Positions 30,771 to 38,555 of a stretch of DNA of 64,000 nt are shown piece after piece. Position numbers and translations under genes: made by a program. Under the pieces are notes generated by a model. That model searched no databases. It was not told the origin of the DNA and worked only from the letters and a program-made list of their open reading frames with translations. The DNA is taken from positions 1 through 64,000 of the forward strand of contig JAFSGP010000004.1 of the NCBI GenBank assembly GCA_017440755.1, in the 5' to 3' direction. Each line of letters starts with the position of its first letter. The first letter of the stretch is position 1. Source of the stretch: Clostridia bacterium (GTDB lineage Bacteria > Bacillota > Clostridia > Oscillospirales > Acutalibacteraceae).

Positions 30771-33629
30771 TTAGAATATCGCCTTGTAATCGGCATAGAT
30801 TTGGTTCCAATCCTCATAGGTGGCGGCGAAATACACCGTGCTGTCCGCCGTCGCAGTGGTTTCCACCAGTTGCCGCAGAGAAGCGGCGCTGTCAGAGGGG
30901 GCAACAGGTGCATAGGCATTATACACCTGCCCCAAGCGGTCGGTGTGGGGCGCGCTGAGCAGGAAATGCCGCACGCCGTAGCGAGCCGTCAGGTCCGCAG
31001 GCTCGGCGCACGCCAGTATGGCGCCACAGGTGTTGAGACCCAATTCCAGACCCGCCACCTCCTGCGCCAGCGAGAACATAGCATCAGGAGATAGGGTGAG
31101 AGGGCGATTCTGGCACACCGCCTGCACGCCGTTTGCACCACAGCGGCGGACAATGTGCGCCCACAGCGCCTTTATCGCCGGTTTCTGCTGGTGCACCTCG
31201 GTGCCGTAGGCGGGGCGAATCCAAGTGGTATACACGCTGTCTGCATCGTACAGGAACAGCTTATCCAGCATATCATCCACCATCTTGTAGGTGCGCTCCT
31301 GCTTGGCAGGATATAAGGGGTTGACATCCAAATCGGGGCAAAGATTACTCAGCGACAGCAGGTCGAGAGAGAGTTTCACTCCCGTCTGATGCAGGTAGAA
31401 GGCTTCTTTTTCCGCCGCGGCTTTATCCATCCGCAGCAGATATTCGCCGCTGACCGTCAGCGTGTCGAAATACTGGGAGAAAGAGGGATGCTCCAACAGA
31501 AAATCCTTGGCGGTGGCGTAGCCGGTGGGCATCTTCACCGCCGTTTTCACACGGCGCGGAGCAGGGTTGCTCTCCGCCGCCAATTCCAGCGGGCTGTTCA
31601 GCGTCACGGTGAACATCTGCATCTCCAGAGCGGGAACCGTATAGGTGCCCTCGCCGCCGGCGGTGGTGTTGTCCACCGACACCACCTTGGGGTAGTAACC
31701 CACCATGGCAGGAGAGCCGTCATCCAGCGAAATCTCCTCCACCGCGGCAATGTCCCCCACCAAGTCATAGCTCTGCGCCGTGTGGGTGTTGTTGGTCACC
31801 AACACACGCAGATGGGTTTCGTCCTGTACGGTAACAATGTACTCCAGTGCCTCATTGGTGGGCTTCACCAAGCAGAAGTCACGGAAACAGCTGTCCAAAT
31901 AGTCCTTGAGGAAGGGCGCAAAATCGTACAGCGTGACAATATCCTCGTTGCGGTTGTTGGACAGAGAAAGAGGCTGCTCCGTGGACACCAAGCCGTCCTT
32001 CGCCAGCACCACCGTCGCCTTGCCCGCTCCCGCAGGGCGGGTAATCAGTAGCGGCAGGTCGCCCGCGGCCGCCTCCACCGTGGCATCGGGGGTGAGGGTG
32101 GCAGTAAGCACCGTCAGCCCCTCCGCTTCCGTTTCGCCCGTGAAGGCGTCTACGCCGAAGAAAGCGCTTATATCGGCATAGGGCGCCAGCTTATCCGCGT
32201 ACTGCCGCACCGTATCGGCGAACAGCACCACGTGACCGCCGTCGGTGACGTAGGTGCGGAGTTTATCAAACAGCTCATAGGTGAGCGTGGTGTCGCTGAG
32301 CAACAGTGCCATGGGGTAGCGGTTCAGCACCGCGCCATCCGCATCGCTGAGCAGCACATCCGCTATTTCGCCGTAGGGCGTAGCGGTGAGGAAACCCCGC
32401 TCGTCCTGATAGAATCCCGAATTCTCATAGCCGGGGTACAGCATGGAAAACAGAGTGTGTAACTGATGGTCGCCCGTATTGTAGGGCAGGTTGCCCCATG
32501 CTTGGTACAGGCTGGAGGTATACAGATACCGCGGCGGCAACCAGCCCGCAAAGGTATCTATCATCACCGCCAGCGGAGTATACATTCCGCCGGGACGGTC
32601 TATCTTGTTCATCAGACGGTTGGCATACTGGGTGATATGACCCAGCGGAGACAGCTTGCCGAAAATCGGCACATTCGCGGTGGAAGAGGGCTGTTTCATA
32701 CGACTGCGCTCGCTGTTGTCGTCGGTGAAATAGCTAGTTTCGTACCCCAGAAACTCACAGCCATACATATACTCCGCATACAGAATACGCTTGAGCAGGC
32801 TCAGGCTGGTGCCCTCCTCGGGACCGAAATCGCCCCAACCCAGCGGGTCGTCCTTACTGCCGCTGGACTCATAGGTCTTGTAGCCCCACGCGTTCCACAC
32901 CGAGGCGTTGCCCGCGGTGAGGATGCCGTACTGCTTGGAGGCACCACGGATAAAAGCATACCACATCTGGGGGTTGGGCAGGCTCTGCGCCGCCTCGCAG
33001 GAAAGAATGGTGGCGAAGCCGTCCTTGGCATAGTAATGCACCGTCGGCAGAGCGCAAAGAATGGTCATCTTGCTGTGGCACTTTTTCGCCAGCGGCTCGA
33101 AGTACTCCTCGAACGCCTTATACTGCCCCAAGCGGTTCTTCTCCCCCTTGGCGGAATCTTGGCGGCTGATGAAAGAGCCGATGTACCAACCGTCTCCCTC
33201 TCCCATCTCGTAGCCCAGAAAGTGGTCGCCCAGCACCGATTCCATCAGCTGATGGAATTCATCCGGCAGGGGAACGTCACCGAAGTCGCGCACGTTACTA
33301 TCATAGGGAATCTCGTTGCCGCCAAGACCCCAAAAGCCGTAGAGATACAGCCCCTTCTCCGCCATCAGCCGCACCATATCCCCCTTGTTGTCCGCCAACA
33401 GGGTGGTGTTGTTCAGCCAGAAGCAATCGCCTACGTCATAATCCTCGGTGTAGTCGCGAATGGTCTCTTCCATATCGTACAGGGTTTTATAATCGTCGGT
33501 GTGCTTAAAATAGCGAGGGCCCGAAAAATGAATCTTGTTTCCCAGAGCCTCACGGGTGACCACCTTGTTAATGCGCTTGGCAAAGGCAGGGTATTTCTCG
33601 GGGTCCACGGGAAAAGCATATATCTTCAT
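30771..33629 (-). CDS. Uncharacterised glycosidase-like protein, long cytosolic form (paralogue 3)
   Basis: 952 aa, closest to its downstream neighbour: the openings MKIYAFPVDPEKYPAF and VVTREALG are nearly shared, so the pair is a tandem duplication. Family features present are GYEMGEGDGWYIG, E212 in SCEAAQ, RGASKQYG (228-235), NASVW, E297 in GYETSYF, ATPYGEIADVLLSD and YVTDGGHVVLFAD. The beta domain is IVTVQDETHLRVLVTNNT and the C-terminal barrel-like domain begins near FSQYFDTLTVSGEYL. Cytosolic. ATG at 33629 with AAGGAGG upstream. It sits 11 bases after the sialate-esterase-type gene, so expression with it is likely. Confidence 0.7.
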   Translation of the reverse strand: MKIYAFPVDPEKYPAFAKRINKVVTREALGNKIHFSGPRYFKHTDDYKTLYDMEETIRDYTEDYDVGDCFWLNNTTLLADNKGDMVRLMAEKGLYLYGFWGLGGNEIPYDSNVRDFGDVPLPDEFHQLMESVLGDHFLGYEMGEGDGWYIGSFISRQDSAKGEKNRLGQYKAFEEYFEPLAKKCHSKMTILCALPTVHYYAKDGFATILSCEAAQSLPNPQMWYAFIRGASKQYGILTAGNASVWNAWGYKTYESSGSKDDPLGWGDFGPEEGTSLSLLKRILYAEYMYGCEFLGYETSYFTDDNSERSRMKQPSSTANVPIFGKLSPLGHITQYANRLMNKIDRPGGMYTPLAVMIDTFAGWLPPRYLYTSSLYQAWGNLPYNTGDHQLHTLFSMLYPGYENSGFYQDERGFLTATPYGEIADVLLSDADGAVLNRYPMALLLSDTTLTYELFDKLRTYVTDGGHVVLFADTVRQYADKLAPYADISAFFGVDAFTGETEAEGLTVLTATLTPDATVEAAAGDLPLLITRPAGAGKATVVLAKDGLVSTEQPLSLSNNRNEDIVTLYDFAPFLKDYLDSCFRDFCLVKPTNEALEYIVTVQDETHLRVLVTNNTHTAQSYDLVGDIAAVEEISLDDGSPAMVGYYPKVVSVDNTTAGGEGTYTVPALEMQMFTVTLNSPLELAAESNPAPRRVKTAVKMPTGYATAKDFLLEHPSFSQYFDTLTVSGEYLLRMDKAAAEKEAFYLHQTGVKLSLDLLSLSNLCPDLDVNPLYPAKQERTYKMVDDMLDKLFLYDADSVYTTWIRPAYGTEVHQQKPAIKALWAHIVRRCGANGVQAVCQNRPLTLSPDAMFSLAQEVAGLELGLNTCGAILACAEPADLTARYGVRHFLLSAPHTDRLGQVYNAYAPVAPSDSAASLRQLVETTATADSTVYFAATYEDWNQIYADYKAIF

Positions 33630-33640
33630 ATGAATCCTCC

Positions 33641-35140
33641 TTATTCCTCAAAAAAGTCGGTGCGGAAAGGCGCTGCGGGCAGCCCCTCTCCGTTGAACAG
33701 GCTCAGACGGAACTGGTCGGCAAAGCCGTACCGTGCGTGCACGGGACTAGGCACCTGCTCGCTTGTCAGCACAAGAGTGGCGCCCTCCACCGTGGCGGTG
33801 GCGGGATAGAACACCCCGTCCTCGCCGCACAGCATAAAGTCGGGGTTCTCCCCTAAACTAAGCGCCGTAGCGTGGGTAAAGGCGACCCGCACGGTGTTCC
33901 CCACCACACAGTGGCTCGCATAGATGGGACCGCAATATTCCGCGTCCCCGCCGTACAGCACGCGGCTCGCCGCCAACCACAGACGGTCGCCGAACTGCCG
34001 CTTGTACATCGGGTGAATGTTGCCGTACTCGCCGATATCGCCGCTGGTGATGAGGTACACATCCTCCTGCTCCTTGGCGATACGCACCTGCGCCTCTACG
34101 ATACGCGCCCAGCTGAAGGGCGGGTCACAGATATAGGGCGCCAGCTGTACGGTGAAAATGGGCAAGTGCTCGTCACGGAAGTCCCGACGGCACTGCTCGG
34201 CATAAGCTTCAAACATATCGAAATAGTAGGGAGCATCTCCACGGCTGCTCTCCCCCTGATACCACAGCACGCCACGCAAGGCATAGGGTACGATGGTGGC
34301 AGTCATATGCTCGTACAGGTTGCCGGGCCAGTTTTGCCAGCGGGGACCGAAGGGCGGCTCCTTAGGCCAGTCAATGCAGTTGTACCGCCCGAAGGCATAG
34401 GGACCCAACTCCCGTGCCTTCGCCACCGCATCGGCGGACAGGCACTGAGCGTCCAGCTCGTCCCGATAGGCATCGTAAACCGCGTTATACTCGTCCATAT
34501 TCAGGCTTTCCAGCGCCTTCCGCGCCCGCTCCCGTGCCATCGCCAGACGGGGGTCGGTCTCCACCGTCTCCTTGGCAATCCACGGCTCGATGCGGGTGCC
34601 GCCGAAGTTACAGCTGATCACACCCACCGCAACCCCTTCTTCCGCCTGCAGATGGCGGGCGAAATAGAAGCCGATGGCAGAGAAACGAAGCGCCGTGTCG
34701 GGGGTACACACCTGCCAAGGGGTGTCCACCGACCGCACCGCCTCAAAGTGCCAGTTGTAGCGGTCCTGCCCCGCCTCGCTGCGGCGAGCCACCGTGAAAA
34801 AGCGAATATTCGGCAGGTCGGCGGCAGCCGCTGCCTCAAAGCCGTCCTCGGCGGAAAACAGCGGATGCTCCATATTGGACTGCCCTGCCGCCAGCCAAAC
34901 CTCGCCTATCATCACGTCGGTGAGGGTAACCTCGCCAAAGGCATCCGTTACCGTCATTGTATAGGGACCACCTGCCTCCATAGGCGGTAGCTCCACCAAG
35001 AACTTACCGCCCTCGCACAATGCGCTGGCGGTGGCATCGCCGATGTGGACGGTGACAATACCGCCGCCCTCGCCCCATACACGAATCGGCTTCTGCCGCT
35101 GGAGCACCATATGGTCGCTGAATAATGCGGATACTTTCAT
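33641..35140 (-). CDS. Sialate O-acetylesterase-type SGNH esterase
   Basis: 499 aa with the hallmarks of the sialate O-acetylesterase family: MVLQRQKPIRVWG near the N-terminus, the nucleophile Ser88 in LAAGQSNME, WYQGES (293-298), His376 in NIHPMYKRQFGDR and the C-terminal LPAAPFRTD. Family members remove O-acetyl groups from sialic acids or from plant polysaccharides. There is no signal peptide, so the substrate would be an imported oligosaccharide. The residue two before the catalytic His is Asn, where many bacterial members have Asp; this position also varies in other members. ATG at 35140, with GGAG 10-11 bases upstream. A 197-base gap separates it from the Gfo/Idh/MocA gene; I see no convincing promoter there. 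Confidence 0.88.
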   Translation of the reverse strand: MKVSALFSDHMVLQRQKPIRVWGEGGGIVTVHIGDATASALCEGGKFLVELPPMEAGGPYTMTVTDAFGEVTLTDVMIGEVWLAAGQSNMEHPLFSAEDGFEAAAAADLPNIRFFTVARRSEAGQDRYNWHFEAVRSVDTPWQVCTPDTALRFSAIGFYFARHLQAEEGVAVGVISCNFGGTRIEPWIAKETVETDPRLAMARERARKALESLNMDEYNAVYDAYRDELDAQCLSADAVAKARELGPYAFGRYNCIDWPKEPPFGPRWQNWPGNLYEHMTATIVPYALRGVLWYQGESSRGDAPYYFDMFEAYAEQCRRDFRDEHLPIFTVQLAPYICDPPFSWARIVEAQVRIAKEQEDVYLITSGDIGEYGNIHPMYKRQFGDRLWLAASRVLYGGDAEYCGPIYASHCVVGNTVRVAFTHATALSLGENPDFMLCGEDGVFYPATATVEGATLVLTSEQVPSPVHARYGFADQFRLSLFNGEGLPAAPFRTDFFEE

Positions 35141-35337
35141 TTGTTATTTTCTCCTTTGTATCCCCTGTTGTCAACGTATTTTCTCCTGCTTTCAGGACAA
35201 AACAGAATTTTTTTACCATTTAAAAGAATATATGAAGAAAAGGCGTTCCTTGCCCGAAATCAAGCCTGTTGATTCTCTCTATTTGCTTGGTTTTCCGTCT
35301 GCCGACGGAAGGGTAAGGATCGCCCTTTCCTCATTCA

Positions 35338-36588
35338 TTACTCTTCAATTTCAATAATCTTGTTTAGACCGTACTTCTGGTCTACAATGTCGGTACGCTC
35401 CATCCACTTGCCGTTGGTAAAGTCCGGCACGGCGACGGGTGCGCCACCGGCAGCGATGGACATCTCGCTGAGCACAGCAATGCTCATCCAGGTAACGGTG
35501 TCATAGGTGTCGATGGGAGGATTGATGCCCAGCTTGACCGCGTTGATGAAGGCGCGGAATACCTGGGTATCCATACCGCCGTGACCGTCGTTGACGGTGT
35601 AGCCCTTCCACAGGGGGTGGAGATACTCCTCCTCGTACTTCTCGGCACAGCCCCACATCTCTTTGCCCTTAAACTCGTACTTGGCATCCTGCTGGTCGAT
35701 GTACAGAGAGTCGTTCAGCTCAAAATAGTTCGCCTTGGTGCCGCGAACGGTGAAGTTGCGGCTGTAAGTACGGGGCAGGGTGGTATCCAGAGTCAGAGAG
35801 ATCATCTCGCCGTTGGCGCAGATGATGTTGGTCTTGACCACGTCCGCCTGACGCCACTCTACGTTCGCCAGCTCGTGGTCAGCGCCCTTGCGGGAGATGA
35901 CGTACTCGTGCAATCCCTTAGCGGCGGGGGTCGCCACAGAGGTCAGGGACAGCAGACGGTTGCCGTTGTTGATGTTAAGAATCTTACAAATCGGACCCAG
36001 CTCGTGGGTGGGATAGTTGTGGCAGTTGCGGTGCAGGTAGTTGCGCAGACGGTAGTGGCGCTTCTCCTTGCCGGTGACGATCTCGTCACGCAGGTCGTGC
36101 ATATAACCACCCTCGCAGTGCACCACGTCGCCGAAGATACCCTTCTTGACCATGTTGAGGATCATCAGTTCCCGCTTGCCGTAGCAGCAGTTCTCCAACA
36201 TCATACAGGGAATGCCTGTCTCCTCGTAGGTGTGAATCAGGCGCCAACAGTCGTTCAGAGAGTAGGCGCAGCCTACCTCCATACCCACCGGCTTGCCCGC
36301 CTTCATCGCGTCCACGGCAATGTCCACGTGGGACTCCCAGCTGGACATAATGATGATAGCGTCCACGTTGTCCATGGTGAGCAAATCCTTGTAGTTGGTG
36401 GTACCGAAGGGCACGTAGCCGTGCTTCTCCTCAATGAGCTTCTGCGCCTCTTCCACGCGGTCCTGGTACAGGTCGCACACCGCCACCAGATCCACCTCTT
36501 CCTCGCTCAGAGGCAGCAGAGCAAACTTCAGCATGCCGATGCCACGGCCGCCGAAGCCGATCATACCCAAACGCAATTTGTCGCTCAT
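35338..36588 (-). CDS. Gfo/Idh/MocA-family protein, GH109-like
   Basis: 416 aa with an N-terminal NAD-binding fold (GMIGFGGRGIGML, then DLVAVCDLYQDR) and a C-terminal alpha/beta domain. The segments NYPTHELGPICKILNINNGNRLLSLTSVAT and HRN resemble GH109 enzymes, which use tightly bound NAD to cleave alpha-GalNAc by transient oxidation. A plain sugar dehydrogenase remains possible. GGEVGCAYSL-type EKP loop residues are altered to GKPVGMEVGCAYSL. Cytosolic. ATG at 36588 with GGAGGAAAA upstream, preferred over the 8-codon longer frame. It sits 60 bases after GH20-like copy 4, fitting a route that removes both alpha- and beta-linked HexNAc. Confidence 0.75.
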   Translation of the reverse strand: MSDKLRLGMIGFGGRGIGMLKFALLPLSEEEVDLVAVCDLYQDRVEEAQKLIEEKHGYVPFGTTNYKDLLTMDNVDAIIIMSSWESHVDIAVDAMKAGKPVGMEVGCAYSLNDCWRLIHTYEETGIPCMMLENCCYGKRELMILNMVKKGIFGDVVHCEGGYMHDLRDEIVTGKEKRHYRLRNYLHRNCHNYPTHELGPICKILNINNGNRLLSLTSVATPAAKGLHEYVISRKGADHELANVEWRQADVVKTNIICANGEMISLTLDTTLPRTYSRNFTVRGTKANYFELNDSLYIDQQDAKYEFKGKEMWGCAEKYEEEYLHPLWKGYTVNDGHGGMDTQVFRAFINAVKLGINPPIDTYDTVTWMSIAVLSEMSIAAGGAPVAVPDFTNGKWMERTDIVDQKYGLNKIIEIEE

Positions 36589-36648
36589 AATGTTTTCCTC
36601 CCATTTCTCCATACAAAAGGTGCTATATGTAAAAACAAATTATAGCCG

Positions 36649-38541
36649 TTAAATATAATCAACTTGGCAGCCCGACACGGTCAGCCCCCACTTGTTGATG
36701 TTGGTGTTCAGGTTGGTGCCCTCGGGGGCGCCGTCGTAGCGCAGACGGGTCTGCGCAAGCTCGGGCAGGCTGTCCACCTCGCCGTCCAGATACGCATGAA
36801 TCCGCTCACGGGCGGTAATGAGCCGCCGCTCGATACCGCCAAAGCGCACGTCCAGCACGTCCAGACCGAAGGGCTTGTTGTCGTGCAGCCACTGCTTGTG
36901 ATACACCGCAATATAGTCCGCCAGACGCCGCTGAATCTCCGGAATCACCTCGTCGGCGATGCGGGTCATCTCCCCGCGGTCATCGGCATCGTAGGCCGCC
37001 TTCAGCCGAATGCCCACGTCACACTTCACTTCCAGCACGTGGCACAGGGCGGACAAGCTGTCAAACAGGTAGCTCCACCGGGGGTTGCGCCCGCCCGCCT
37101 CCGCCAACACCTGCGCCCGCTCGGCAAAGTGGGCGGGGAAGGTCTCAGCGTCTGCGTGCTTATCGAACAGACCCATCAGCACGTCCTGGTGCAACAGGTA
37201 TTTGGAGGGGTTGCGGGAACCGCAACCCGGTGCCTTGTTGCCGGGGGTGAAATTGGGGGTGTCCAGCAGCAGGAAGTCCTCGTAGGAGGCGCCCACGCAG
37301 GTGGCAAAGCGACGGGACACGTGCTCGTCGGCGTTGTTATTGGCGTAGCAGTCCTCGGCGAACATCTGAATGGTGGGGAGCGCCGCCATGTGGCTGCACT
37401 CCTGTCCGTTGTCGCCCCAGCAGGTGACCATCACCTTGGTGATGCCGTTGTCACGGCAGGCGCGCAGCTGGTCACGGGACACCCACAGGCTAAACTGGTT
37501 CATCGGCGCATAACCCGCCCAGATGGTGGCGCCGCCCGCAAACCAGATGGGATTCTTAAACTCCATATGCATCTTGCACATACGGTTGGCACGCTCGTAG
37601 AAGTTGCCGTAATCCCAATAGATGAGATCCACCTCTTCGGGCACGCTGTCGATAATGTGCTGCGGCACGTGTCCGTCCTCCAGAGAGGCCAGATAATAGT
37701 AGCCCTTTTCGTTGGCGGCGGCATCGAAATACATATCGCTCCACATCAGCGGCTCAATGCCCAATTCCTTGCAGATAGCCATCACCTTTTGGGTATGGGA
37801 CTGCATAATCTTCCACTTTTCTACATAGCCGTTGCGGCGGTAGTAGTTGCCGCTGCCCAGCGTCCACGCCTCATCCATGCCCAAATGCACGCGGTTGGTG
37901 GTGAGGGTATCCCGCCACATAGTCAGCATACTGCGGATAAGGTCGTAGGTCTTGGGCTCGTCCACCAGCAGGATAGCGTCACAGTCGTGCACCTCGCGGA
38001 ATGCGGGCCAGCGCATCGCGTTCATCAGGTGCGCCAACACCTGAATGTAGGGCACCAGCTCGATGCCGAAACGCAGACAGTAGGCGTCGATCGCCTGCAG
38101 CTCCTCTTTGTTGTAGCGACCGCGCATATAGCCGAAGTAGGGATACTCCTCCAGCTCGTAGGTATCCTCCATATAGAGGAACATGGTATTATAGCCCATC
38201 AGCGCCAGATGGCGCACACGCAGTTTGGCGGACTCCACCGTTGCCACCGCGTTGCGGGAGCAGTCGAACATCGCCGCCAGGTCCTCGTAGGCGGGGGTTT
38301 CCGCTACATCCTCACGGCTGTCCGCCCGCTCCACCAGCAAGCCGATGGCGCGGAACAGCTGCACCTTTTTCTCATAAGTAATGGTAGCGTCGTCCGCCCC
38401 GAAGGTCACCGACAGACCGCTGCCCTCCTTCTTTACGTACACGGGCAGGCCGTCGTCGCACAGTTCCACCCCCAGAATAGGGGCGACCTCCGCCACTGCC
38501 GCCAGCAGGTCAGCGGAAAGGTCCGCAAAATACAATTTCAT
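36649..38541 (-). CDS. GH20-like beta-N-acetylhexosaminidase (copy 4)
   Basis: 630 aa, cytosolic, collinear with the other three copies but the most diverged. The catalytic pair is D223-E224 in HLGMDEAWTLGSG. The pocket segments are LMWSDM, YWDYGNFY and VTCWGDNGQE. The ANRVHLG strand replaces the SRR(V/I)N seen in the others. The ATG at 38541 has GGAGAG upstream. It follows the 958-aa paralogue by 14 bases, the same order (long paralogue, long paralogue, GH20-like) as seen at 33.6-26.0 kb. Confidence 0.85.
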   Translation of the reverse strand: MKLYFADLSADLLAAVAEVAPILGVELCDDGLPVYVKKEGSGLSVTFGADDATITYEKKVQLFRAIGLLVERADSREDVAETPAYEDLAAMFDCSRNAVATVESAKLRVRHLALMGYNTMFLYMEDTYELEEYPYFGYMRGRYNKEELQAIDAYCLRFGIELVPYIQVLAHLMNAMRWPAFREVHDCDAILLVDEPKTYDLIRSMLTMWRDTLTTNRVHLGMDEAWTLGSGNYYRRNGYVEKWKIMQSHTQKVMAICKELGIEPLMWSDMYFDAAANEKGYYYLASLEDGHVPQHIIDSVPEEVDLIYWDYGNFYERANRMCKMHMEFKNPIWFAGGATIWAGYAPMNQFSLWVSRDQLRACRDNGITKVMVTCWGDNGQECSHMAALPTIQMFAEDCYANNNADEHVSRRFATCVGASYEDFLLLDTPNFTPGNKAPGCGSRNPSKYLLHQDVLMGLFDKHADAETFPAHFAERAQVLAEAGGRNPRWSYLFDSLSALCHVLEVKCDVGIRLKAAYDADDRGEMTRIADEVIPEIQRRLADYIAVYHKQWLHDNKPFGLDVLDVRFGGIERRLITARERIHAYLDGEVDSLPELAQTRLRYDGAPEGTNLNTNINKWGLTVSGCQVDYI

Positions 38542-38555
38542 AATTAAATCTCTCC

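Noticed and set aside
33641-35140. Sialate esterase inactivated because Asn replaces the Asp before the catalytic His
   Set aside because: That position varies in other members of the family, and the Ser, WYQGES and His are intact.
35150-35175. TTGACA upstream of the sialate-esterase-type gene as a promoter
   Set aside because: No matching -10 at proper distance; the downstream bases fall on the ribosome-binding site.
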